A DNA stretch of 64,000 nucleotides from Burkholderia sp. BCC1644 (GTDB taxonomy: Bacteria; Pseudomonadota; Gammaproteobacteria; Burkholderiales; Burkholderiaceae): the NCBI RefSeq assembly GCF_902833225.1, contig NZ_CADFEI010000005.1, positions 186,001 through 250,000 on the forward strand, given 5' to 3'. The position numbers and the translations under genes are program-made. How positions within the stretch are numbered: position 1 is the first letter of the stretch; each line of letters begins with the position of its first letter. Positions 34,782 to 45,311 of the stretch are shown here, one piece after another. The notes under the pieces are model-generated. The model did no database searches, had not been told where the DNA came from, and saw only the letters and a program-made list of their open reading frames with translations.

Positions 34782-35399
34782 ATGCAAACCGTCGCGGTAC
34801 TGGACTTCGAAACCACCGGGCTGTCGCCGAATATGGGCGACCGTGCGACCGAAATCGCCGTCATCCTTCTGCGTGACGGGCAGATCGTCGACCGTTTCCA
34901 GAGCTTGATGAATGCGGGCAGACGCATCCCGTCCGACGTCGTCGCGCTCACCGGCATCACGAACGACATGATTGCGGCGGCACCGCCCGCGTCCGAAGTC
35001 ATGAAGGAAGCAGCCGCGTTCGTTGGCAAGCATGCGGTCGTCGCCCACAACGCCGGTTTCGACAAGCGCTTCTGGCAGTCGGAACTCGGGCTGCTCGGCA
35101 TGGCGGCCGAGCATGCCTTCGCCTGCACGATGCTCGTCGCGAGACGGATCTATCCGGACGCCCAAAGTCACCGCCTGTCGAGTCTGGTCGAGATGCTGCG
35201 GCTGCCGAAATCGGGCCGCGCGCACCGGGCGATGGTCGATGCCGAGATGGCTGGTCATCTGTGGTGCCGGTTGCAGGACGACATCGCTCGGACTTACGGG
35301 CTGGATCGGATCGATCACGCGCTGATGTCGCGCGTCCAGGCAACGAGCAAGGCGAAGGTGCCGATGTACTTGCGATCGCTCGTGCGCGCGCACGCGTGA
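34782..35399 (+). CDS. DEDDh 3'-5' exonuclease (DnaQ-like)
   Basis: A 205-residue exonuclease of the DnaQ/RNase T superfamily. The four acidic residues and His of the DEDDh active site appear in VLDFETTGL (Exo I), HNAGFDKRFW (Exo II) and HRAMVDAEMA (Exo III). It is a stand-alone domain, without a polymerase or helicase fusion. It most resembles the small PolC-like exonucleases, with single-strand DNA or RNA as a likely substrate. The ATG at 34782 has AGG at a better distance than the ATG at 34761. A terminator lies downstream. Confidence 0.9.
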   Translation: MQTVAVLDFETTGLSPNMGDRATEIAVILLRDGQIVDRFQSLMNAGRRIPSDVVALTGITNDMIAAAPPASEVMKEAAAFVGKHAVVAHNAGFDKRFWQSELGLLGMAAEHAFACTMLVARRIYPDAQSHRLSSLVEMLRLPKSGRAHRAMVDAEMAGHLWCRLQDDIARTYGLDRIDHALMSRVQATSKAKVPMYLRSLVRAHA

Positions 35400-35459
35400 G
35401 GATCCGATCGCGAACGGGGGCACGACGCTTCCTGCTCCACGCGATGCGTTAACGCAAAA

Positions 35460-35489
35460 CGGCTTGGCAATCGCCAAGCCGGTTTTTTG
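35460..35489. terminator. Bidirectional intrinsic terminator
   Basis: CGGCTTGGC pairs with GCCAAGCCG across AATC (35460-35481), with six T residues on the plus strand (exonuclease gene) and four on the minus strand (guaA). Confidence 0.85.
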
Positions 35490-35605
35490 TCCGGACCGGA
35501 ACCCGGACAGCAGACGAACCGAACCAGCAACCCGCTACGAACTATCGCGCCTCAACCGACGCGCAATGACGAAAGCGAACCCGAGCGCCGATTCGGCCGC
35601 GATGC

Positions 35606-37225
<1,620 letters not shown>

Positions 37226-37332
37226 GGCTGCGGACGGGATGAAGAGAATGAGAAAAGCAGCGCATCGAGCGCTGCGTCAAAAGCATGGACAACGGCGTCG
37301 GGCGGCAGGCGGCTCGCGCGACGCATCGCCGG

Positions 37333-37938
37333 TCAATCCTGCATCGGCGGGCGTTCGTCGAGTGCGACGCCGCCGGACGACTGACTGGAACCGGATGGCG
37401 CCGACGACGATGCAGCAGGCGCCGCGGGACGGCTGACGACGGGCTCGACACGCTGCGGCGCGGGTGAAGACGCCTGCGCCATCGCCGGCTCGGCCGGACG
37501 CTGCGCCGATGCGCGCGCCTCGAGCGCTTGCGCCTTCTCGCGCCGGCGCACGGCCGATGCGATCCGCACGCCGCCGAGGCCGAGCACGATCAGCGCGATG
37601 CCGGCCGCGACCGACAGCACCCTGCCGGCGGCCGCAAGCGCGGGACCGCTGCCGGCGCCGAGCGACCAGACGATCGTCAGCACGCCGGTCAGCCAGTACA
37701 CGTGGCCGACCGACCGCGCCACCGGCGCCGTGAGGTCACCGTTGAACGCCGCATGAAACGCGAGCCACGCGAGCCCGAGCAACGCGATGCCGAACGCCTG
37801 GCCGAGCATCGCCGGCTGGATGTTCTGCAACTGCAGCGCATTGAACAGCGACTGCCAGGGCGTCAGCACGAACAGCACGCCGAACGCCAGCAGCAGCACG
37901 GCATCGAGGATCAGCACGGCTCGCAGCAGCGGTTTCAT
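37333..37938 (-). CDS. Small membrane protein between guaB and guaA
   Basis: A 201-residue protein with four hydrophobic spans (about 5-27, 45-67, 75-95 and 103-123) and then a cytoplasmic, Ala/Pro/Ser-rich, low-complexity tail (from about 130). No motif identifies a function. The start lies six bases after the guaB stop, so it is translated from the gua mRNA. The tail resembles flexible tails of other uncharacterised Burkholderia membrane proteins. Interpretation as a purine-related transporter would be speculation. Confidence 0.78.
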   Translation of the reverse strand: MKPLLRAVLILDAVLLLAFGVLFVLTPWQSLFNALQLQNIQPAMLGQAFGIALLGLAWLAFHAAFNGDLTAPVARSVGHVYWLTGVLTIVWSLGAGSGPALAAAGRVLSVAAGIALIVLGLGGVRIASAVRRREKAQALEARASAQRPAEPAMAQASSPAPQRVEPVVSRPAAPAASSSAPSGSSQSSGGVALDERPPMQD

Positions 37939-37944
37939 CGGCGA

Positions 37945-39405
37945 TCAGTCCACGTGGTAGTTCGGTGCTTCCTTCGTGATCTGCACGTCGTGCACGTGCG
38001 ACTCGCGCATGCCCGCTGCGGTGATCTGGACGAATTCGGCCTTGTCGTGCAGCTCGTCGATCGTGCGGCAGCCGCAGTAGCCCATGCTCGCGCGCACGCC
38101 GCCGACCAGCTGGAACAGGATCGCGTTGACCGAACCCTTGTACGCGACGCGGCCTTCGATGCCTTCCGGCACGAGCTTGTCGATGTTCGCCGAGTTGTCC
38201 TGGAAGTAGCGGTCTGCCGCGCCGTCCTTCATCGCACCGACCGAACCCATGCCGCGGTACGACTTGTATTGGCGGCCCTGAAACAGGAACACGTCGCCCG
38301 GCGCCTCTTCGGTGCCCGCGAACATGCTGCCCATCATCACCGCGTTCGCGCCGGCCGCGAGGGCCTTCGACACGTCGCCCGAGAAGCGCACGCCACCGTC
38401 GGCGATGCACGGCACGCCAGTGCCCTTCAGCGCTTCCGCGACGTTCGAGATCGCGCTGATCTGCGGCACGCCGACACCGGCGACGATCCGCGTCGTGCAG
38501 ATCGAGCCCGGGCCGATACCGACCTTGACCGCGTCTGCGCCGTATTCGACCAGCGCCTTCGCGGCGGCGGCCGTCGCGATGTTGCCGCCGATCACTTCGA
38601 CGTGCGGGAAGTTCTGCTTGACCCAGCGGACGCGCTCGAGCACGCCCTTGCTGTGACCGTGCGCGGTATCGACGACGATCACGTCGACGCCGGCCTGCAC
38701 CAGCAGTTCGACGCGCTCTTCGTTGTCCGCGCCGACGCCGACCGCCGCGCCTGCGCGCAGCTTGCCGTGTTCGTCCTTGCACGCGTCCGGGTGCTCGGTC
38801 TGCTTCGTGATGTCCTTGACGGTCATCAGGCCGCGCAGTTCGAACGCATCGTTGACGACCAGCACGCGCTCGAGGCGGTGGCTGTGCATCAGCGCCTTCG
38901 CTTCGGCGAGCGGCGTGCCTTCCTTGACCGTGACGAGGCGCTCGCGCGGCGTCATGATCGACTTGACCGGCTCGTCGAGGCGCGTCTCGAAACGCAGGTC
39001 GCGGTTCGTGACGATACCGACGAGCTGCGGGCCTTCGACGACCGGGAAGCCCGAAATGCCATGCTGGCGCGACAGCGCGATCACGTCGCGCACCTTCATT
39101 TGCGGCGGCACCGTGATCGGGTCGCGGACGACGCCCGACTCGAAACGCTTGACCTTCGCGACCTCGCGGGCCTGCTCGGCCGGCGTGAGGTTCTTGTGGA
39201 CGATACCGACGCCACCCTGCTGCGCCATCGCGATCGCGAGGCGACCTTCGGTGACCGTGTCCATCGCGGCGGACACGAGCGGCATGTTCAGGGAGATGTT
39301 GCGGGTCAGCTTGGTCTTGAGGCTGGTGTCGCGCGGGAGAACGTCGGAGAAGGCGGGAACGAGGAGCACGTCATCGAAAGTGAGTGCTTTTTGGATCAGA
39401 CGCAT
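37945..39405 (-). CDS. guaB: IMP dehydrogenase
   Basis: A 486-residue IMP dehydrogenase, the rate-limiting enzyme of guanine nucleotide synthesis (IMP plus NAD to XMP). The TIM barrel is interrupted by a pair of CBS domains (about 93-200, [14 protein letters not shown] and [11 protein letters not shown]), with the catalytic-Cys loop [13 protein letters not shown] and the following [17 protein letters not shown] and [11 protein letters not shown] segments. Length is standard. The promoter (TATAAT at 39432-39437) gives a short leader. AGGA precedes the ATG. Confidence 0.97.
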   Translation of the reverse strand: MRLIQKALTFDDVLLVPAFSDVLPRDTSLKTKLTRNISLNMPLVSAAMDTVTEGRLAIAMAQQGGVGIVHKNLTPAEQAREVAKVKRFESGVVRDPITVPPQMKVRDVIALSRQHGISGFPVVEGPQLVGIVTNRDLRFETRLDEPVKSIMTPRERLVTVKEGTPLAEAKALMHSHRLERVLVVNDAFELRGLMTVKDITKQTEHPDACKDEHGKLRAGAAVGVGADNEERVELLVQAGVDVIVVDTAHGHSKGVLERVRWVKQNFPHVEVIGGNIATAAAAKALVEYGADAVKVGIGPGSICTTRIVAGVGVPQISAISNVAEALKGTGVPCIADGGVRFSGDVSKALAAGANAVMMGSMFAGTEEAPGDVFLFQGRQYKSYRGMGSVGAMKDGAADRYFQDNSANIDKLVPEGIEGRVAYKGSVNAILFQLVGGVRASMGYCGCRTIDELHDKAEFVQITAAGMRESHVHDVQITKEAPNYHVD

Positions 39406-39431
39406 GGCAAATCCTATGGGCGCAAAAGCGA

Positions 39432-39462
39432 ATTATACGCGAAGCGCCGTGAATTTTCACAA
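39432..39462 (-). promoter_or_regulatory. guaB promoter
   Basis: A consensus TATAAT (39432-39437, minus strand) lies about 27 bases upstream of the guaB start. The best -35 is TTGTGA (39457-39462) with a long 19-base spacer, so an activator or spacer flexibility may matter. The rest of 39463-39683 shows nothing recognisable. Confidence 0.5.
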
Positions 39463-39683
39463 CACGAACAACGGCTTAGCCGGTTTCAGCCGTTCGGGGG
39501 CCGAATCGTTCGGATCGCAGTTCGGTTCGTTTTCGATCGCCTTTCGTTTCACCGCTGCATCGAGCCATTCGCGCAACGGGCGGCAACGCGGTCCATCGGC
39601 CTGTTGCGAACGGGTCACGCGGCCGACGCGGCCACGGTGAAGCAAGGCCCGGCAACGTGTCGAATCGGCCTGCCTACCCTGTG

Positions 39684-40490
39684 TTATAGCAGCCCTGCCG
39701 CACGCGCGATCATCGCGATACCGCCGCCGACCGCCATGCCACCGGCGATCCGCGCAACACGCCCGCCGGGCGGCGCGAGGCGCTCGGCGGCGATCGCGAC
39801 CGTCACGGCGGCCATCACGCGCAGGTCCATCATGCCGGCCGCCAGCGCGATCGCCATCAGGTTCCCGCAACAGGCACTGCAATGCATGGCGGCCCGCACG
39901 CCGTGCCACCATGCCGCACCGGCAACTGCCGACGACCGGTGTGCGTCGCCTGCCGTATGGCGGCAGCACGCCAGCCGCCGCGCCTTCCACGCGGAGAATT
40001 GCAGCATGCCCGCAACCGACACGACCGCGCCGGCCGCGAACGGCAGCGCGCGGGCAAGCGCCGGCAGCCGTGCGGCGGCGGCCGTCAGCGCGGCGCCAGC
40101 CGGAAACACGAGCGCCCCGAGCGCCATCCACACCGCGAAATACCCGACGCCCGCGACGACGACGAGCCAGGCGGAACGCGCCGTGGCCATCGGGCCGATG
40201 CCCTGCCGGTATCGCCAGAGCATCGGCGCCAGCACCGGCAGCATCATCGCCACCGTCATCGCGCCCCACATTCCGGCGAACGCCGCGAAGGCGCGTCCGG
40301 CGCCCCGGCCGCACGGCTGCAGCCATGCGGCGGAAGCCATCCAGCCGCCGGCCATCGGTTCGCGGCCCATCGCGGCCATCGACGCGTGCTGCGCCAGTGT
40401 CGCCGTCACGGCGACGGCAAACACGGCCGCGAGTGCGGCCCCGAATGCCCGTGGATCAGGGTCTGCCCCGGCGGTTGCCGACCGCGCCAT
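39684..40490 (-). CDS. DUF2182 integral membrane protein
   Basis: A 268-residue, hydrophobic protein with about six spans, matching DUF2182 (predicted metal-binding integral membrane protein). Typical segments are AAFAGMWGAMTVAMMLPVLAPMLWRYRQ (about 87-114) and WWHGVRAAMHCSACCGNLMAI (about 193-213), which contains a His and a Cys-Cys pair suited to metal or thiol chemistry. Function is unknown. It follows the DUF899 gene after 30 bases on the same strand, so the two are probably co-transcribed. Confidence 0.85.
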   Translation of the reverse strand: MARSATAGADPDPRAFGAALAAVFAVAVTATLAQHASMAAMGREPMAGGWMASAAWLQPCGRGAGRAFAAFAGMWGAMTVAMMLPVLAPMLWRYRQGIGPMATARSAWLVVVAGVGYFAVWMALGALVFPAGAALTAAAARLPALARALPFAAGAVVSVAGMLQFSAWKARRLACCRHTAGDAHRSSAVAGAAWWHGVRAAMHCSACCGNLMAIALAAGMMDLRVMAAVTVAIAAERLAPPGGRVARIAGGMAVGGGIAMIARAAGLL

Positions 40491-40520
40491 CGCACGCTCC
40501 CGCCCGTCGCCGGCCTGCGC

Positions 40521-41285
40521 TCAGCCGCGCGCGTACTCGTCGTGACGGCGCCACCAGGGGCCGGCCTCGTTGCGCCCGCGCGGCGCGCGATCGAGCCACT
40601 GATACATCCCCCACAGCCCGTCGAGCCCGCGCGCATAGGTCGAGTACGTGTGATGGACGACGCCATCCTCGCGCACGAATGCGCTCATCCCCGGCCGGTC
40701 GAGCGAGTACGTGGCCGCATCGGTACCGCAGGTCGCCGCGAACTGCACGACCGGCGCCGGCGGCGGATCCATGTCCATCGCATGGCCGGCCCGCGCGTAG
40801 TTGTATTCGATGTCGCCCGCGCGCTGCTGCGTTTCGGTGAACGATACGTTGAAGTCGAAGTTGAAATCGCTGCCGACCGACGATGCCCACGGGAAGGTCC
40901 ACCCCATCCGCTCGCGGTACGCGAGCAGCTTCGCGAGCGGTGCGCGCGACACGGCCGAGAGCGTCACGTCGTGGTGCGCAAGGTGCACGGCAAAGCCGTC
41001 GAAGCCGTCGGCGAGCGCCGAGCACGACGGGCAACCGGCCTTGTAGTCGGGGCCGAACATGAAGTGATAGACGAGCAGTTGCGAACGGCCGCGAAACAGG
41101 CCGTCGAGCGTCACCTGCCCGTCCTCGGTGTCGAACCGGTAGGTCTTGTCGACGCGCACCCATGGCAGCGCCTGGCGCCGCCGTGCGAGTTCGTCGCTTT
41201 GCCGCGTCAGCGCCTTTTCGGCATCGAGCAGTGCGCGGCGCTCGGCCAGCCATTCGTCGCGCGTTCCGGTGAGATGGGTCGTCAT
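40521..41285 (-). CDS. DUF899 thioredoxin-like protein
   Basis: A 254-residue DUF899 protein. The segment FRGRSQLLVYHFMFGPDYKAGCPSCSALADGFDG (about 65-98) is a thioredoxin-like active site with CPSC (Cys85, Cys88); the following HLAHHDVTLSAVSRAPLAKLLAYRERMGWTFPWASSVGSDFNFDF is highly conserved in the family. Some members are annotated as thioredoxin-like or dithiol-disulfide oxidoreductases, but a physiological role is not established. The start is fixed by AGGAGGAAC; the open frame upstream is unrelated. Divergent from the winged-helix regulator gene at 41400. Confidence 0.9.
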   Translation of the reverse strand: MTTHLTGTRDEWLAERRALLDAEKALTRQSDELARRRQALPWVRVDKTYRFDTEDGQVTLDGLFRGRSQLLVYHFMFGPDYKAGCPSCSALADGFDGFAVHLAHHDVTLSAVSRAPLAKLLAYRERMGWTFPWASSVGSDFNFDFNVSFTETQQRAGDIEYNYARAGHAMDMDPPPAPVVQFAATCGTDAATYSLDRPGMSAFVREDGVVHHTYSTYARGLDGLWGMYQWLDRAPRGRNEAGPWWRRHDEYARG

Positions 41286-41399
41286 TGCGGGTTCCTCCTT
41301 CCGATGGGTATCCGGGCACGGCGGACGGTGCCGTGTGCGTGGTGCTAGATTAGTGGCGGGTATCGGACCGGAGGGAGTGACAAGTGTGTCGGGATTCGG

Positions 41400-42620
41400 A
41401 TGGATTCGCTGATCACCGCGGCCGCGCGCGCGCTCGCGGCCGGTGACGCGCTCGGCGCGCTGAACCGCGTCGCGCTGCGTGACGATGCGCCGGCGCTCGC
41501 GCTGCGCGGCATCGCGATGGCGCAGCTCGGCGATTTCGAACGCGCGCGTGCCCTCGTGCGCGGCGCCGCACGTGCATTCGGCGCGAAGGAAGCCGTTGCA
41601 CGGGCGCGCTGCGTCGTCGCGGAAGCCGAGATCGCACTCGCGTCGCGCGACCTGCGCTGGCCGACGCGCGCGCTCGATGCGGCCTGCGCAACGCTCGACG
41701 CGCACGGCGACCACGCGAACGCCGCACACGCACGCTATCTCGGCGTACGCCGGCTGCTGCTGATCGGCCATATCGACGACGCCGAGCAACTGCTCGCGCA
41801 TCTCGATCCCGCGCCGCTGCCAGCCGCGTCGCGCGCCGCCCACGAACTGATCGCGGCCGGCATCGCGATGCGCCGCATCCGTACGCACGCGGCCCGCGCG
41901 GCGCTCGCCCGTGCGCACGCGGCCGCGCGCGACGCCGGCATCGCCGCACTGACGGCCGAGGTCGACACCGCCGCACACGTGCTCGACGCACCGGCCGCGC
42001 GCCTCATCGCGCGCGGCACCTCGCAGCTCGTGCGGCTCGACGAAGTCGAGACGCTGTTCGCATCGAACGCGCTCGTCGTCGATGCGTGCCGCCACACGGT
42101 GCGCGATGCGCGCACGACCGTGTCGCTCGCGCGGCGCCCCGTGCTGTTCGTGCTCGCCCGCGCGCTCGGCGAGGCCTGGCCGGCCGACGTGTCGCGCAAC
42201 GCGCTCGTGGCCGCCGCGTTCCGCGCGAAACATGCGGACGAATCGCATCGTGCGCGGCTGCGCGTCGAGATCGGCCGGCTGCGCGCGGTGCTGCGGCCGC
42301 TCGCGAACGTCATCGCGACACCGCGCGGCTTTGCGCTCGAACCGCTCGGCGTGCGCGAGACCGTCGTCCTCGCGCGCCCGGTCGACGATCGCCACGCGGC
42401 CGTGCTTGCACTGCTCGCCGACGGCGAGGCATGGTCGAGCTCCGCGCTGGCGCTCGCGCTCGGCGCAAGCCAGCGCACCGTGCAGCGCGCGCTCGACGCG
42501 CTCGCGGAGGCCGACAAGGTGCAGGCGCTCGGCCGCGGCCGCGCGCGCCGCTGGATGACGCCGCCGCTGCCGGGATTCGCGACGACCTTGTTACTCCCTG
42601 CCCCGCTGCCGGGCGATTAG
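41400..42620 (+). CDS. Putative regulator with two winged-helix domains
   Basis: A 406-residue Ala/Arg-rich protein. The first 220 residues are helical, TPR-like repeats (LGDFERARALVRGAARAFG and others). A middle domain (about 228-320) resembles an OmpR/BTAD-type winged helix: RRPVLFVLARALGEAWPADVSRNALVAAAFRAKHADESHRARLRVEIGRLRAVL. A C-terminal winged helix (about 335-385, SSALALALGASQRTVQRALDALAEADKVQALGRG) is a standard recognition fold. Two separate DNA-binding modules in one protein are unusual. It diverges from DUF899 and precedes a beta-propeller gene, so it probably controls these. No close family name is offered. Confidence 0.7.
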   Translation: MDSLITAAARALAAGDALGALNRVALRDDAPALALRGIAMAQLGDFERARALVRGAARAFGAKEAVARARCVVAEAEIALASRDLRWPTRALDAACATLDAHGDHANAAHARYLGVRRLLLIGHIDDAEQLLAHLDPAPLPAASRAAHELIAAGIAMRRIRTHAARAALARAHAAARDAGIAALTAEVDTAAHVLDAPAARLIARGTSQLVRLDEVETLFASNALVVDACRHTVRDARTTVSLARRPVLFVLARALGEAWPADVSRNALVAAAFRAKHADESHRARLRVEIGRLRAVLRPLANVIATPRGFALEPLGVRETVVLARPVDDRHAAVLALLADGEAWSSSALALALGASQRTVQRALDALAEADKVQALGRGRARRWMTPPLPGFATTLLLPAPLPGD

Positions 42621-42651
42621 GATGGCCTCACCGAACGACGAGGTGACGAAC

Positions 42652-43338
42652 ATGAAACGCTCCAATGCAGAAATCATTCGAGAATACGGCCCGTTTCCGG
42701 GCGTCGACGGCGTGCACGGCGTCACGTTCGACGGGCAGCACGTGTGGTACGCGTCCGGCGACAAGCTGAATGCGCTCGATCCCGAGCGCGGCACGACCGT
42801 CCGCTCGCTCGACGTCGCCGCGCATGCGGGCACGGCATTCGACGGCCGCCACCTGTTTCAGATCGTCGAGGACCGCATCGAGAAGCTCGACCCCGAATCG
42901 GGCCGCGTGCTCGCGACGATCCCGGCCCCCGGCGGCGGCGCCGATTCGGGGCTCGCGTGGGCCGAAGGCACGCTGTGGGTCGGCCAGTACCGCGAACGCA
43001 AGATTCATCAGGTCGATCCGGAATCGGGCGCCGTGCTGCGCACGATCGAATCGAACCGCTTCGTCACCGGCGTGACGTGGGTCGACGGCGAGCTGTGGCA
43101 CGGCACGTGGGAAGCCGACCAGAGCGACCTGCGGCGCATCGACCCGCGCACGGGCCAGGTGCTCGAGCAGGTCGACATGCCGGCCGGCGTCGGCATATCG
43201 GGGCTCGAATCCGACGGCCGCGACCGCTTCTACTGCGGCGGCGGCAACAGCGGCAAGCTGCGCACCGTGCGGCGCCCGGCGCACTCGAGTGCAGCGGGCG
43301 ACGGCGCGGGCGCGACGCCCGATCCGGCGGACGGTTGA
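42652..43338 (+). CDS. Beta-propeller (glutamine cyclotransferase/YncE-like) protein
   Basis: A 228-residue protein composed of repeated segments with the pattern GxxWxGTWxxxxIxxIDPxTGxVL, such as LWVGQYRERKIHQVDPESGAVLRTI and LWHGTWEADQSDLRRIDPRTGQVLEQV. These are blades of a beta-propeller like glutaminyl-peptide cyclotransferase or YncE/Vgb proteins. No signal peptide is seen, so it should be cytosolic, unlike secreted cyclotransferases, and the catalytic residues are not recognisable. GAGGTGAC precedes the ATG at 42652; the ATG at 42622 is an alternative. It starts 31 bases after the regulator gene. Confidence 0.8.
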   Translation: MKRSNAEIIREYGPFPGVDGVHGVTFDGQHVWYASGDKLNALDPERGTTVRSLDVAAHAGTAFDGRHLFQIVEDRIEKLDPESGRVLATIPAPGGGADSGLAWAEGTLWVGQYRERKIHQVDPESGAVLRTIESNRFVTGVTWVDGELWHGTWEADQSDLRRIDPRTGQVLEQVDMPAGVGISGLESDGRDRFYCGGGNSGKLRTVRRPAHSSAAGDGAGATPDPADG

Positions 43339-43413
43339 TCCGTCGCCGGTCCACGCCGCTCCGGCACGCAATGCATCGAAACCCCGCCATGCGCCGAGTG
43401 CAGGAATGAACAA

Positions 43414-43433
43414 GACGCCGCCGCGACGGCGTC
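43414..43433 (+). other. Stem-loop upstream of the EamA gene
   Basis: GACGCCG (43414-43420) pairs with CGGCGTC (43427-43433) across a 6-base loop. No T-run follows, so it is a weak candidate terminator for the propeller gene. Confidence 0.35.
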
Positions 43434-43474
43434 GCTAAGATGCGCGCACATCAGTCATTTGTTCGGAGCAGTCG

Positions 43475-44440
43475 ATGCAGCGCGGCGTGGTTTATGGTGT
43501 CCTGGCAGGTGCCCTGTGGGGCATGGTGTTTCTCGTTCCGCGGCTGCTGACCGACTTCTCGCCGCTGCTGTTGAGCGCCGGTCGTTATGCGATGTATGGC
43601 CTCGTGTCGCTCGCGGCCGCGCTGCCGGCCGCCCGCTCGCTGCTCGCGCGGCTCACCCGCGAAGATCTCGTCGCGTTGATGAAACTCGCCGTCGTCGGCA
43701 ACGTCGCGTACTACATGCTGCTGTCCGGCGCCGTGCACCTGATCGGCATCGCGCCCAGCTCGCTGATCGTCGGCGTGCTGCCCGTGACCGTCACGCTCGC
43801 CGGCCTCGGCGACCATGGCGCCGTGCCGCTGCGGCGGCTCGCCGCCCCGCTTGCACTGGTGATCGCGGGCATCGTCTGCATCAACGTCGACCTGTTCACC
43901 TCCGAGGCCGCACACGCGACGACCCTCGGCCAGAAACTCGCGGGCATCGCCTGCGCGGCCGGCGCGCTCGCGAGCTGGACCTGGTACGCGGTGGCGAATG
44001 CACGCTACCTGCAACGCCATCATCGTTTCGGCGGCAACGAATGGTCGGTGCTGTGGGGTGTCGTGACGGGCCTGATCGGCGGACTCTGCTGGATCGCGAT
44101 CCTCGCGCTGCCGGCGGGCACGGTGCAGGCGGCCGTCCCGGCGTCGCGCTGGCAGTTGTTCTGGCTGCTGAACCTCGTGCTCGCGATCGGCGCGTCGTGG
44201 CTCGGCAACGGGCTGTGGAATGCCGCGTCGAAGCGCCTGCCGCTCACGCTGTCGGGCCAGCTGATCGTGTTCGAAACCGTATTCGCGATGCTGTACGCGT
44301 TCGTGTACGACCAGCGGATGCCGCACGCGCTCGAAATCGCCGCGCTCGTGCTGCTGCTCGCCGGCGTGTACGGCTCGGTGCGGCAGCACGGCGACACGCC
44401 GGGCAGCGCGTCGACAAACGCAAACGCCGCGGCCCACTGA
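43475..44440 (+). CDS. DMT/EamA-family transporter
   Basis: A 321-residue drug/metabolite-transporter (EamA) protein with ten predicted spans in two five-span halves (about 4-145 and 155-305). The two internal repeats start with GVVYGVLAGALWGMVFLVPRLL and GIACAAGALASWTWYAVANARYLQ. Members export amino acids, nucleotides or drugs, or import sugars; specificity is unknown. It carries a short Ala-rich C-tail. The stop codon is inside an inverted repeat. Confidence 0.9.
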   Translation: MQRGVVYGVLAGALWGMVFLVPRLLTDFSPLLLSAGRYAMYGLVSLAAALPAARSLLARLTREDLVALMKLAVVGNVAYYMLLSGAVHLIGIAPSSLIVGVLPVTVTLAGLGDHGAVPLRRLAAPLALVIAGIVCINVDLFTSEAAHATTLGQKLAGIACAAGALASWTWYAVANARYLQRHHRFGGNEWSVLWGVVTGLIGGLCWIAILALPAGTVQAAVPASRWQLFWLLNLVLAIGASWLGNGLWNAASKRLPLTLSGQLIVFETVFAMLYAFVYDQRMPHALEIAALVLLLAGVYGSVRQHGDTPGSASTNANAAAH

Positions 44441-44456
44441 GCGCACCGCGGCGTTT
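44422..44456 (+). terminator. Inverted repeat overlapping the EamA stop codon
   Basis: AAACGCCGCGG (44422-44432) pairs with CCGCGGCGTTT (44446-44456) across a 13-base loop that contains the TGA stop. It would form a stable hairpin in mRNA from either strand and may serve as a terminator for the convergent genes, though the T-run is only three bases. Confidence 0.55.
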
Positions 44457-44484
44457 GATCAGACGAACTGGAGCGGAAAACGCG

Positions 44485-44808
44485 TCAGCGCGCGTCCTTG
44501 TGCATCCACTTGCGGCCCTCGATCGAGCCGGCGCGGCGGGATTTGTCAACGCGCCGCTGGCGCGCCAGCTTCGGATCGACGATCAGCGGGCGGTAGATCT
44601 CGACACGGTCGTGGTCGGCGAGCGGCGCGTCGAGCGGCGCGAGCTTGCCGAACACGCCCGTCTTCGCGTGCGCGAGGTCGATCTCCGGATGCAGCGCGAG
44701 CACGCCGCTCGCGTCGATCGCCGAGCGAACGGTCGCCCCTTCGGGCAGCGACAGCGGGATCAGCGTCTGGCGATCCGGCAGCGCATAGCAGACTTCGATC
44801 GACAGCAT
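44485..44808 (-). CDS. rnfH: RnfH-family protein (UPF0125)
   Basis: A 107-residue beta-grasp (ubiquitin-like) protein of the RnfH/UPF0125 family. Signature segments are MLSIEVCYALPDRQTLIPLSL and VGVFGKLAPLDAPL-like (here KTGVFGKLAPLDAPLADHDRVEIYRPLIVDPK). Its biochemical role is unknown. It is co-transcribed with ratA, an arrangement conserved in many proteobacteria. The start follows AAGGGGTGACG. The last 25 residues are basic and low in conservation. Confidence 0.9.
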   Translation of the reverse strand: MLSIEVCYALPDRQTLIPLSLPEGATVRSAIDASGVLALHPEIDLAHAKTGVFGKLAPLDAPLADHDRVEIYRPLIVDPKLARQRRVDKSRRAGSIEGRKWMHKDAR

Positions 44809-44812
44809 CGCG

Positions 44813-45250
44813 TCACCCCTTCCCGTAGCGCTGGTCCGCACGCTTCACGAACGAATCGACGAACGTGTTCGCGATGTGGCTGAACACGGGCCCGATGATC
44901 TTCTCGAGCAGGATGCTCGAAAACTCGTAGTGCAGCGCGAATTCGATCTTGCATGCATCGGCACGCAGCGCCGTGAAGCGCCACGTGCCCGTGAACTTCT
45001 TGAACGGGCCGTCCGTGAACTCCATGTCGATCCGCGTCGGGCGTTCCTGCGTATTGCGCGTCGCGAAATGCTGCTTGATGCCCTTGAAGTTGATATCGAT
45101 GCGCGCTTCCATCCCGCGCTCGTCCTGACGGCGAATCTCGACGCCGCCGCACCAGGGCAGGAAATTGGGGTAGTCGGCCACGTCGGTGACGAGGTCGAAC
45201 ATCTGTTCCGCCGAATGGCGGATCAATACGGTTTTCTGGACATCTGCCAT
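44813..45250 (-). CDS. ratA: RatA/PasT-family SRPBCC protein
   Basis: A 145-residue START/SRPBCC-fold protein (coenzyme Q-binding Coq10 / RatA). It begins with the family-typical HSAEQMFDLVTDVADYPNFLPWCGGVEI (about 12-40) and ends in FVKRADQRYGKG. The E. coli homologue was reported to block 70S association (toxin RatA) and in other strains acts as a persistence factor (PasT); a Coq10-like ubiquinone-binding role is also proposed. It is divergent from smpB and followed by rnfH, the conserved smpB-ratA-rnfH neighbourhood. Confidence 0.92.
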   Translation of the reverse strand: MADVQKTVLIRHSAEQMFDLVTDVADYPNFLPWCGGVEIRRQDERGMEARIDINFKGIKQHFATRNTQERPTRIDMEFTDGPFKKFTGTWRFTALRADACKIEFALHYEFSSILLEKIIGPVFSHIANTFVDSFVKRADQRYGKG

Positions 45251-45311
45251 AAATCGCGCGGCATCGCTGAAGGTGGAAACGCCAAGCCGGGCGATTCCCG
45301 CCCCGCTTTGC

